Shown: piece after piece, positions 6,590-13,286 of the stretch
How the letters are laid out: each line of letters begins with the position of its first letter
Position numbering within the stretch: the stretch's first letter is position 1
NCBI GenBank assembly: GCA_021845945.1
Contig: JAJZRD010000069.1
Location: 1-15,513 of the forward strand
Origin: Chloroflexota bacterium
Lineage (GTDB): Bacteria > Chloroflexota > UBA6077
Length of the DNA stretch: 15,513 nucleotides
Direction of reading: 5' to 3'
Notes under the pieces: model-generated
Databases searched by the model: none
The model's input: the letters and a program-made list of their open reading frames with translations, nothing else
What the model was told of the DNA's origin: nothing
Program-made: the position numbers and the translations under genes

Positions 6590-6841
6590 ATGGTTGCATC
6601 GACCCTGAGGATGCCCGAGGAGCTTCACCGGCGGCTGAAGCAGTGGGCCAGGGAGCAGGGCCGGTCGGTCAACGACCTGGCCGTGGACATCCTGGACCGA
6701 GAGGCGAAGCGGCACGAGGCCCGGCGGACGTTGGAGCGGGCGAGCCGATTCAGGGAGCGGCTCCGGGCTCGATACGGCACGATGCCCGACTCCACCCCCG
6801 CTGTAAGGGGGATGCGAGAGGAGCGTGCGGGTCGTGGCTGA
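6590..6841 (+). CDS. vapB: VapB-type ribbon-helix-helix antitoxin
   Basis: This 83-residue protein starts with the RHH/Arc-like strand and helices: STLRMPEELHRRLKQWAREQ, then GRSVNDLAVDILDREA. A basic C-terminal half (about residues 40-80) should bind the toxin. AGGAGGTG is placed ideally before the ATG. The 3' end overlaps the vapC start, the normal antitoxin-toxin order. The protein is expected to mask the PIN active site and repress the promoter just upstream. Confidence 0.8.
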   Translation: MVASTLRMPEELHRRLKQWAREQGRSVNDLAVDILDREAKRHEARRTLERASRFRERLRARYGTMPDSTPAVRGMREERAGRG

Positions 6842-7265
6842 GGTCCTCTGCCTGGATTCCAGCGTTCTGGTGAAGCTGGTAATGCCGGAGCCCGGCAGCG
6901 AGGAGGCCCATCGGCTCGTGGACGGGGCATTAGCGAATCACGGCGAGTTGATCGGCCCTGCCTTCCTGCTGGCCGAGGCGTTGTCGGTGTTGAGGGGTAA
7001 GGCCCTGCGCGGGTTGCTGACCCCCGAGGATGCCGATGAGGCTGCGGGCTACCTGCTGTCGCTGCCGCTGGTGGAGGTCTCAGGGCCGGAGGTCTACCGC
7101 AAGGCGTGGGAGATCGCGGGAAGGCTGGAGATGCCGGTGATCTACGACGCCGTCTACCTGGCCGTGGCTGAGCTGCAGGGAGCGGCCTTTTGGACCGCCG
7201 ACGAAGCCCTCTATCGAAGAGCCCGAGACAGGGGCTACCTGCAGCTGCTGGCGAGGGACGCCTGA
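6825..7265 (+). CDS. vapC: VapC PIN-domain ribonuclease toxin
   Basis: The 146-residue PIN protein has all four acidic positions of the metal site: Asp11 (CLDSSVLVKL), Glu51 (LLAEALSVL), Asp108 (VIYDAVYLAVAE) and Asp126 (WTADEAL). VapC toxins are Mg-dependent RNases that often cut tRNA or rRNA. The target here is unknown. Two GTG starts are possible: 6825 gives the full length listed but sits too near GAGAGGAG, while 6834, ten bases downstream of it, is better spaced and would remove three residues. Either start overlaps vapB. The TGA stop coincides with the first bases of the REP-like repeat at 7263. Confidence 0.85.
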   Translation: MRVVAEVLCLDSSVLVKLVMPEPGSEEAHRLVDGALANHGELIGPAFLLAEALSVLRGKALRGLLTPEDADEAAGYLLSLPLVEVSGPEVYRKAWEIAGRLEMPVIYDAVYLAVAELQGAAFWTADEALYRRARDRGYLQLLARDA

Positions 7266-7314
7266 GTGAGTCTCGGATAGTCCGCGGGGATATCCAGAAG
7301 GGGCGAAGCCCCCT
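7263..7314 (+). repeat. REP-like repeat, copy 2 (starts at the vapC stop)
   Basis: Fifty bases match 3623-3672 at 40 positions, beginning exactly at the TGA stop in both. The block GGGGAT-TCCAGAAGGGGC and the stem GGGGC-GAA-GCCCC are kept. The 3' arm breaks off after AGCCCCCT, and the second hairpin of copy 1 is absent. The epimerase remnant begins about seven bases later. Confidence 0.6.
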
Positions 7315-7320
7315 AAGGCC

Positions 7321-7564
7321 CTACTCCTCCACCAGCTCTATCAGGACGCCGTGGGTCGCGGCGGGGTGCACGAAGGCGACCTTCGTCCCGTTGGCGCCGG
7401 GGCGCGGGGCCTGGTCGATCATCCTGACGCCGGCAGCCAGCAGTTCCCGCACGGCGCCCGCGACGTCCTCCACGCAGAGGGCGATGTGGTGGATCCCCTC
7501 CCCCCGCTTCTCCAGGAACTTCGCCACGGTGGCGTCGGGGTCGGGCAGGCTCCAACAGCTCGAT
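7321..7564 (-). pseudogene. Methylmalonyl-CoA epimerase, frameshifted C-terminal half
   Basis: The readable part encodes a C-terminal VOC/glyoxalase half: DATVAKFLEKRGEGIHHIAL, VEDVAGAVRELLAAGVRMID, then GANGTKVAFVHPAATHGVLIEL. This is strikingly like methylmalonyl-CoA epimerase, which interconverts the two stereoisomers of methylmalonyl-CoA in propionate metabolism. The intact enzyme has about 135-150 residues and two VOC halves; the N-terminal half is missing here. At 7537-7540 an extra G on the plus strand (extra C in the gene) breaks the frame. Removing it restores IELLEPARPDATVAKFL, the expected family sequence. Immediately upstream of that isoleucine codon comes TAA, and homology ends. 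The fragment is flanked by two repeat elements. It has no plausible start site and is surely inactive. Confidence 0.75.
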
Positions 7565-7593
7565 TTACCCACCTACCTGTAGCGGCCCACGAA

Positions 7594-7678
7594 TGGGGTA
7601 GGGCAGGGTCTTGCGCCGTGCCGCCGATCTGCCACGGTCAGCGGGCGGCGGGGGACAAGCCTCTGCCCTACAGATCAA
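7594..7678 (-). repeat. MITE-like palindromic element, copy 2
   Basis: This is the inverted second copy of the element at 1939-2023. On the minus strand it reads TTGATCTGTAGGGC, then GGCTTGTCCCCCGCCGCCCG (identical to copy 1), and ends CCCTGCCCTAC. It fills the gap between the hyf operon and the epimerase remnant. Its first bases include the TGA stop of the hyfH-hyfI fusion. The palindromic ends may act as a 3' stem for the operon transcript. Confidence 0.65.
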
Positions 7679-8595
7679 GACCAGTGTGACGAAGGACTAC
7701 TCTCCGGCTGGCCTGCGGACAGCTCGGTGCGGCGGATCTTCGGCTCCATCCGGCCGAGGGCGACCAGAAGACCCTGGATGAGGGCCTGAGGACGGGGTGG
7801 GTCGCCCGGAATGTAGACGTCCACGGGCAGGCAGCGGTCGACCCCGCCGGCCACTGCGTAGCTTCCCTGCAGCACGCCTCCCCCGCAGGCTTCGTCCCCC
7901 GCGGCCACGACCAGTCGGGGTGAGGGCATCGCCTCGTAGGTGGCCCGCAGGGCCGGCTCCAGGTGACGGGTCACCGCTCCCGTGACCAGCAGCAGGTCGG
8001 CGTGGCGGGGCGACGCGACGAAGTCGATCCCCAGCCGCTGGACGTCGTAGACGGGGTTCAGGAGGGCCGATATCTCCCAGTCGGTGCTGTTGTCGGAGCC
8101 CGCGGCCATGTGCCGTATGTGCAGGGATCGCTGGAGGAGGCCGCGGATCCGGCCGTTCAGGCGGCTGGACCCCTTCCGCAGGCTGGCAGCGTCGGGAGAT
8201 GCCCAGAGCTCCTCGACTGTCGTGGCCGCCTCACCGGAGCCACTACCACCAGCGATCCGCTGCCCGTGGGTGACGCCCACGATCAGCTCCTGCCGGGTGC
8301 GGGCCGCCAGCTCGAAGTCGCCGGTCATCTGGATGGCGCCGTGGGGGCAGGCCTCCTCGCACAGCCCGCAGAAGACGCAGCGGGCCAGATCCAGCTGCCA
8401 GCGGCGAACGGAAGGGAGCTGGGAGTCGAGGGTGATGGCCCCCGAGGGGCAGACTTCGGCACAGCTGCCGGTAGCCTGGCAGAGTGATGGATCGATCCGC
8501 GGGCGGCCCCGAAAGGCAACCGCCCCATTGGACTGTTCGGGATAGCTCTCCGTCACCCGACCGGTGCGGAGACTGGCGCGGAGGATGTTCAGCAT
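7675..8595 (-). CDS. hyfI: Fused ferredoxin (HyfH/HycF) and NuoB/HycG-like (HyfI) subunit lacking N2-cluster cysteines
   Basis: This 306-residue protein is the last gene of the hyf-like operon. Residues 1-95 are a two-cluster ferredoxin like HycF/HyfH. The second site is complete (Cys73, 76, 79, 83); the first is CX2TX2CX3CP, with Thr42 where a cysteine is expected (others Cys39, 45, 49). Residues about 160-285 are HycG/NuoB-like, with clear SPRHADLLLVTGAVTR and VDVYIPG blocks. In HycG the cluster next to the active site is held by CNGC, GAC and PGCPP. Here these read DNST (Asp168, Thr171), GDE (Glu235) and PGDPP (Asp265), so all four ligands are gone although neighbouring residues are kept. 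In hydrogenases the protein passes electrons to the [NiFe] site; that route should be broken here. Start is ATG at 8595, about 20 bases after hyfG. Confidence 0.85.
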   Translation of the reverse strand: MLNILRASLRTGRVTESYPEQSNGAVAFRGRPRIDPSLCQATGSCAEVCPSGAITLDSQLPSVRRWQLDLARCVFCGLCEEACPHGAIQMTGDFELAARTRQELIVGVTHGQRIAGGSGSGEAATTVEELWASPDAASLRKGSSRLNGRIRGLLQRSLHIRHMAAGSDNSTDWEISALLNPVYDVQRLGIDFVASPRHADLLLVTGAVTRHLEPALRATYEAMPSPRLVVAAGDEACGGGVLQGSYAVAGGVDRCLPVDVYIPGDPPRPQALIQGLLVALGRMEPKIRRTELSAGQPESSPSSHWS

Positions 8596-8615
8596 ACAGG
8601 CACCTCACCCAACCT

Positions 8616-10211
8616 TCAGCGATCCAGGCAGGAATAGCACAGCTCGAAGCTCTTGTTGATGAGCGGGAAGTCCGGCACCATGTTGCCGGGCACGGCCAGG
8701 GCGACGATGGGCCAGTTGCAGTAGGAGGCGGAGCGAATGCGGTAGCGGTCGATCCGGCCGTCCGGGCCCGTTCGAACCCAGTGAACGTTCTCCCCTCGGG
8801 GCGATTCGGTGACGCCGATGGCCGAGCGGTATGGAGGCAGGCTGCCCACCCCCGTGGCCAGGGGGCCGTCGGGCAGCGTCTCCAGCAGTTGGAGGGCGAG
8901 GCCAAAGGAGGCGCGAGCCTCGTCGATCCGCACCAGCGTGCGAGCCCGCACGTCGCCCTCGGTCCGCACAACCACCGGGACGCTCAACCGTCCGTAAGCC
9001 GCATGGGGATGATCTCGGCGTGCGTCCCGATCGATCCCGCTGGCACGGGCGGCCACGCCCACCGCCCCCAGGTCCCTGGCTGCCTCGGCCGGCACGACCC
9101 CCGTACCGGCCAGCCGATCCACGAAAGGCTCAGTGGACAGCAGGAGATCGACGAAGTCCCGGAACTCGGCCTCGACTCGACGTAAGGTGTCGGCGGTATC
9201 GTGGACGGCGGCGGCGTCCAGGTCGCGTCGCACGCCGCCGATCCGGCATACGCCCCTCAGGAAGCGGTGCCCCGTGAGCCGTTCGTTGAGCCGCTGAAGC
9301 TCCTCCTTGAGCCGGCCGCCCTGGCTCGTGCCCACCGCGAACCCGACCCCCGCACAGATGTTCCCGAGGTCGCCCACGTGGTTGTAGAGCCGCTCCAACT
9401 CCAGCAGGAGGGTGCGGAGCGCCGCGGCCCGCGGCGGGATCTCGACACCGGCCAGCGACTCGATCGCCTGGCAGTAGGCCACGGCGTGGGAGAGGGCGCA
9501 GACGCCGCAGATCCGTTCGGCGATCTGGAGCACCTGATCGGCGCTCTTCCCCTCGGCCAGCTTTTCGAGACCCCGGTGGCTGTAGAAGAGGCGGGTTTCC
9601 AGGTGGAGCACCACCTCGCCGACCGCCGCGAAGCGGAAGTGGCCGGGCTCGATGACCCCGGCGTGGATCGGACCGACCGGGATCTCGACGATCCCCTCGC
9701 CGTGCAGGTGGTGGAAGCGGTGCTGGGGGCCGCGGACTCGGGGCACAGGCCTCGCCGGATCGAAGTCCTTGCGCAGCGGATGCACCCCCTCGGGCCAGTC
9801 GTCGTGCAGGACCAGCCGCCGAGGGTCGGGGTGACCCTCGGGGACCAACCCCAACAGGTCCTGAACCTCCCGCTCGTACCAGTGGGCGGCCGGCAGGGAG
9901 GGCGTCACAGAGGGGAAGACCGGGTGCGCCGGGTCGATCTCCGCTTCCACGCTGACCCAGCGGCTGCCGATAGAGAAGACGTAGACCAGCCGGAACCGGC
10001 CCGTTTGCTGGCGATCGTCCAGGCCGACCATGGTCGACAGGGGGGCATCGAACCGGCTGCGCAGGGCGGCGCAGCTATCCGGCAGCCTGTCCAGCGGCAC
10101 GACGATCCGGATATCGCCGGTGGCGTCGCCCTCTACCAGGGTGCCGGCGCCAAGGGCGCTCTGCAGGCTGGCGGTCAACTCCTGTTCTGTCTCCTGGGCC
10201 ACGATCGTCAT
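8616..10211 (-). CDS. hyfG: Hydrogenase-4/FHL large subunit (HyfG/HycE; NuoC-NuoD fusion)
   Basis: This 531-residue protein resembles HycE/HyfG. Residues about 1-150 are NuoC-like (WYEREVQDLLGLVPEGHPDP at 111-130). Residues about 175-531 are the NuoD/[NiFe] large subunit (VGPIHAGVIEPGHFRF, LEKLAEGKSADQVLQIAERI). The first [NiFe] motif, RICGVC with His242, gives Cys235 and Cys238; the second, LCYSC, gives Cys525 and Cys528. The Asp-Pro that normally precedes the second motif is Glu-Leu. The protein ends at CYSCLDR with no C-terminal extension, so no maturation protease cut is needed. ATG 10211 follows GGAGGAGG at six bases and overlaps the hyfF stop by four bases (ATGA). Family habit says hydrogen or related chemistry, but the partner subunit's missing cluster makes that doubtful. 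Confidence 0.9.
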   Translation of the reverse strand: MTIVAQETEQELTASLQSALGAGTLVEGDATGDIRIVVPLDRLPDSCAALRSRFDAPLSTMVGLDDRQQTGRFRLVYVFSIGSRWVSVEAEIDPAHPVFPSVTPSLPAAHWYEREVQDLLGLVPEGHPDPRRLVLHDDWPEGVHPLRKDFDPARPVPRVRGPQHRFHHLHGEGIVEIPVGPIHAGVIEPGHFRFAAVGEVVLHLETRLFYSHRGLEKLAEGKSADQVLQIAERICGVCALSHAVAYCQAIESLAGVEIPPRAAALRTLLLELERLYNHVGDLGNICAGVGFAVGTSQGGRLKEELQRLNERLTGHRFLRGVCRIGGVRRDLDAAAVHDTADTLRRVEAEFRDFVDLLLSTEPFVDRLAGTGVVPAEAARDLGAVGVAARASGIDRDARRDHPHAAYGRLSVPVVVRTEGDVRARTLVRIDEARASFGLALQLLETLPDGPLATGVGSLPPYRSAIGVTESPRGENVHWVRTGPDGRIDRYRIRSASYCNWPIVALAVPGNMVPDFPLINKSFELCYSCLDR

Positions 10212-11677
10212 AGCCTGCCTCCTCCAAAGATGGACACGATCTGCTGGACGGCCTGGTTCACCGGCGGCGGGACGTAGATGCCGAACAGGACGACGAAGGC
10301 CGTCGGCACGGCCAGGGCCACGGTACCGAAGGGGCCGACCAGCACGGGGGACAGCTTCGGTCGCGGCCGCCCGAAGGCCATCTCCAGGGCGTGGCCGAAG
10401 GCGCCGGCAAACACGATGGCCAGGGCGGCGATCAGTACGACCCCGACGGCGGGGTTCCCACGGGCGAAGCCCGCTCCGACGATCCCGAACTCGGTCACGA
10501 AGATGGCGAAGGGAGGCACCCCCGTGATGGCGAAGGTACCCAGGAGCAGCAGCAGCCCGGTGGCGGGCATCGCCTGGATGGCGTTGCGAATGCGAGACAT
10601 CTGCGTCGTGCCGTAGCGCTGGGCGAGGTTGCCGGCGACGAAGAAGAGCAGAGCCTTGGCCATGGCGTGATTGAACAGGTGGAGCAGCCCGGCGTACAGG
10701 CCGAGCGGACCTCCCAGGCCGATGGCCGTCGCTATCAGCCCGATGTGCTCGACGCTGTGGTAGGCGAGCAGCCTCTTCAGGTCGCTCTGCACCAGGATGA
10801 AGGGCACCGCGACCACGACGGAGAGAAGTCCGAAACCGAGCAGGAGGTTGGAGGAGAACTCGGGGGAGACCGCCCTTGACGCGATCAGGTGGAAGCGGAT
10901 GATCCCGTAGAGGCCGCACTTCAGCAGCACCCCCGAGAGCAGCGCGCTGATGGGCGATGGTGCCTGGCTGTGGGCGTCCGGCAGCCAGGCGTGGAGCGGT
11001 GCGAAGCCGGCCTTGGTGCCGAAGCCCACGAGGACGAAGACGAAGGCCAGCTTCATGAGGCCGGGGTCCAGTTGCCCGGCGTGCTCGAACAGGGTGGTCC
11101 AGGTGAGACCGGCCTCCTCGCCCAGGCTCTGGGCCGAGGCGTAGTAGGTGAGCAGTATGCCGAAAAGGGCGAAGGTGATGCCCACCGTGCAGAGGATGAG
11201 GTATTTCCAGGCGGCCTCCAGGGAAGCTCTCGTGCGGTAGAAGCCGACCAGCAGCGCGGAGACGAGGGTGGTGGCCTCGATAGCCACCCACAGCAGCCCC
11301 AGATTGTTGACGACCCCGGTGATCAGCATCGTCCAGAGGAAACCGTGGTATCCCAGGTAGTACCAGCCCACCTGATCGGGCGGTACCTTACCGTGGGCGA
11401 CGTCTCGTTGCAGATACCCGACGGAGTAGAGGGCGCCGATAAAGCCCACCACCACGATCACGACCAGGAGCAGGGCCCCCAGGGCATCGACGTAGAGCAG
11501 GTCTCCCAGGGCCCGGACGGGTCCGCCGGCGAACACCCGTACTGCCAGGGAGAGCCCCGCCCCCAGGGTAGCCGTGGCTCCCACGGCGTTCACCCCTTCG
11601 CTCCAGGAGCGGCGGGGCAGGATCCGGCAGAGGAACCCGGTGATCAGCGGTACCGTGAGAAGGATCGTAAAGTCCAT
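10208..11677 (-). CDS. hyfF: Hydrogenase-4 subunit F-like antiporter-type membrane protein
   Basis: This 489-residue polytopic protein belongs to the NuoL/M/N and Mrp antiporter family. Charged residues of the ion channel are present: Glu134 (LWVAIEATTL), Lys222 (GFGTKAGFAPLHAWLPDAH), Lys253 (LSGVLLKCGLYG) and Lys341 (NHAMAKALLFF). YHSVEHIGLI (306-315) is also conserved. In complex I-like machines such subunits move H+ or Na+ as the catalytic arm changes shape. The ATG at 11677 follows hyfE by three bases, and the stop overlaps hyfG by four, so expression is tightly coupled. At 489 residues it is close to HyfF-type length and lacks the long lateral C-terminal helix of NuoL. Confidence 0.9.
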   Translation of the reverse strand: MDFTILLTVPLITGFLCRILPRRSWSEGVNAVGATATLGAGLSLAVRVFAGGPVRALGDLLYVDALGALLLVVIVVVGFIGALYSVGYLQRDVAHGKVPPDQVGWYYLGYHGFLWTMLITGVVNNLGLLWVAIEATTLVSALLVGFYRTRASLEAAWKYLILCTVGITFALFGILLTYYASAQSLGEEAGLTWTTLFEHAGQLDPGLMKLAFVFVLVGFGTKAGFAPLHAWLPDAHSQAPSPISALLSGVLLKCGLYGIIRFHLIASRAVSPEFSSNLLLGFGLLSVVVAVPFILVQSDLKRLLAYHSVEHIGLIATAIGLGGPLGLYAGLLHLFNHAMAKALLFFVAGNLAQRYGTTQMSRIRNAIQAMPATGLLLLLGTFAITGVPPFAIFVTEFGIVGAGFARGNPAVGVVLIAALAIVFAGAFGHALEMAFGRPRPKLSPVLVGPFGTVALAVPTAFVVLFGIYVPPPVNQAVQQIVSIFGGGRL

Positions 11678-11680
11678 CGG

Positions 11681-12349
11681 CTAACCTCGGAGCGTTTGGA
11701 GATGATCGGTGTTTATGGTGTCGAAGGTGCGGTGGATCTCGCGGGCGACGATGCCCATGACCAGAACCCCGACGGCGAGATCGACGGCCACGCCCAGTTC
11801 GACGGCGAGGGGCAGACCGTGGGTGGCCACCACCGCCATCAGGTAGAGGCCGTTCTCCATCGCCACTATGCCGGCGACCTGGCTGAGGGCCTTCTTCCGG
11901 ATGAGCATGGTGAAGATGCCGATCAGCAACATAGAGATGGCCGCCGGCAGGGCGTTGCGGGTGAGAAATCCATCCAGCGGCCGAAGGGGGCCGACCACGT
12001 AGTAAGCGACCAGCACCAGACCGATGGCCAGCAGCAGGGCCGGGCGCTGGGGAAGGACCGTTTCGATCTCGCGCTTGATCCGCACCTCCCGCAGGGCGAA
12101 GAGCAGGATGCCCGGTACGACCAGGACCTTGACCAGGACGGTCAGGCCGACGGCGATGAAGGCGTGAGGGCTGCCGGTGGCCAGGGCGACTACCACGGCG
12201 GCCGCCGCCAGAAGCGCTCCCTGCCCGGCGAGCAGGCGGATGGAGTCCTCCAGCCGCCGGAGGAGCACCGACCCGAGGGCCGTAGCGAGAAGAAGGAGAG
12301 CCAGGCTATCCAGCAGGCCCTGGGCGGTTTGAAGGTCGATAAAGGTCAT
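11681..12349 (-). CDS. hyfE: Hydrogenase-4 subunit E-like membrane protein
   Basis: This 222-residue, highly hydrophobic protein matches HyfE in size (the E. coli protein is about 216 residues) and place. It contains several helices, with KVLVVPGILLFALREVRIK in the middle and a NuoK-like second half (MLLIGIFTMLIRKKALSQVAGIVAMENGLYLMAV). There the buried glutamate of AMENG corresponds to a conserved acid of NuoK. It should join the antiporter-like subunits to the HyfC anchor. The ATG overlaps the hyfC stop by four bases. The C-terminus ends in a short polar tail. No unusual loss is seen. Confidence 0.85.
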   Translation of the reverse strand: MTFIDLQTAQGLLDSLALLLLATALGSVLLRRLEDSIRLLAGQGALLAAAAVVVALATGSPHAFIAVGLTVLVKVLVVPGILLFALREVRIKREIETVLPQRPALLLAIGLVLVAYYVVGPLRPLDGFLTRNALPAAISMLLIGIFTMLIRKKALSQVAGIVAMENGLYLMAVVATHGLPLAVELGVAVDLAVGVLVMGIVAREIHRTFDTINTDHLQTLRG

Positions 12350-13275
12350 CCCAATCCTCCTACCAGGTAGATGGAGGTGACCGCCAGCAGTCCGAGAAGG
12401 CTCGCCGCGCCCAGCAACTCCGGAACCCGGAAGATGCGCAGCTTGACGTTGGTGGTTTCCACCAGGGCGAGGGCCAGACCGAGGATCACCAGCTTCAGCA
12501 GGTAGCCGCCGAGTCCGACGGCCAGGGAAGTCGCACTCAGCTCACGAGCCATTCCCCAGGGAAAGAGGAGTGCGGCCAGCAGGGAGAGCACGACGAGCTG
12601 TTTGATGTGAGTGCCCCAGAGCAGCAGCCCCAGGGGCCGGCCGGAGTATTCGAGGATCATGCCCTCGTGGGCCATGGTCAGCTCCAGGTGGGTGTCCGGA
12701 TTATCCACCGGGATGCGCCCGGTTTCGGCGATGGCGACGATGAACAGCGCTGCCAGGGCCAGCAGGCGGGCCACACTCACGGTGCCGTCACCCACCAGGG
12801 CTGCCAGCGAGGTGGAGCCAGCCGGAAGGGCGAGGGCGAAGAGGGCGATCAGCAGGGCGGGCTCTACCATGGCGGCGAAGGCCAGCTCCCGGCTGGCGCC
12901 CATCCCCCCGAAGTTGCTGGCCGTGTCCAGCGCCGCCAGCGCCAGGGCGAAGCGAGCCAGGGCCAGCAGGCCGACCAGCAGGATCACGTCCCCGAGGCCG
13001 GGCAGCGGAGAGGTCACCGCCAGGGTCGGGACCAGTCCGGCGGCGGCCAGGTGGGCGGCGAAGTAGACGTAGGGCGCCCAACGGAAGAGCCAGGAGGCGT
13101 GCTGAGACACGACGCTCTCCCGGCCAAGGTACTTCCAGATATCGAACCAGGGCTGCAGGACCCCCGGGCCGCGGCGGTTTTGCCAGCCGGCCTTGGAGCG
13201 CTTGATGATCCCATTCAGCAGCGGCGCCGCCACCAGGGCGAGTCCAAGGTTGGCGAGAAGCAGGGCTACGGACAC
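12346..13275 (-). CDS. hyfC: Hydrogenase-4 HyfC / HycD-like membrane anchor (NuoH family)
   Basis: This 309-residue NuoH-family protein connects the soluble arm to the membrane. Conserved pieces are NRRGPGVLQPWFDIWKYLGR (33-52), ALDTASNFGGMGASRE (115-130), ETGRIPVDNPDTHLELTMAH (184-203) and the VKLRIFRVPE region near the C-terminus. The acidic residues of these loops, thought to link the quinone/active-site cavity with proton paths in complex I, are intact. I place the start at GTG 13275. AAGGAGGT lies five bases upstream, 11 bases separate it from the hyfB stop, and the length then fits the family. The longer frame upstream runs antisense through hyfB and is not translated protein of this family. 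Confidence 0.9.
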   Translation of the reverse strand: MSVALLLANLGLALVAAPLLNGIIKRSKAGWQNRRGPGVLQPWFDIWKYLGRESVVSQHASWLFRWAPYVYFAAHLAAAGLVPTLAVTSPLPGLGDVILLVGLLALARFALALAALDTASNFGGMGASRELAFAAMVEPALLIALFALALPAGSTSLAALVGDGTVSVARLLALAALFIVAIAETGRIPVDNPDTHLELTMAHEGMILEYSGRPLGLLLWGTHIKQLVVLSLLAALLFPWGMARELSATSLAVGLGGYLLKLVILGLALALVETTNVKLRIFRVPELLGAASLLGLLAVTSIYLVGGLG

Positions 13276-13286
13276 TGGATACCTCC

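Noticed and set aside
7801..8108. Frameshift or sequencing error as explanation for the missing cysteines in the HycG-like domain
   Set aside because: The reading frame and flanking conserved residues are intact on both sides of each of the four sites, so compensating errors would be needed four times.
10889..12370. 493-residue open frame on the plus strand
   Set aside because: It is antisense to hyfE and hyfF, rich in Gln/Asp/Glu/His as expected for the complement of membrane-protein codons, and has no domain.
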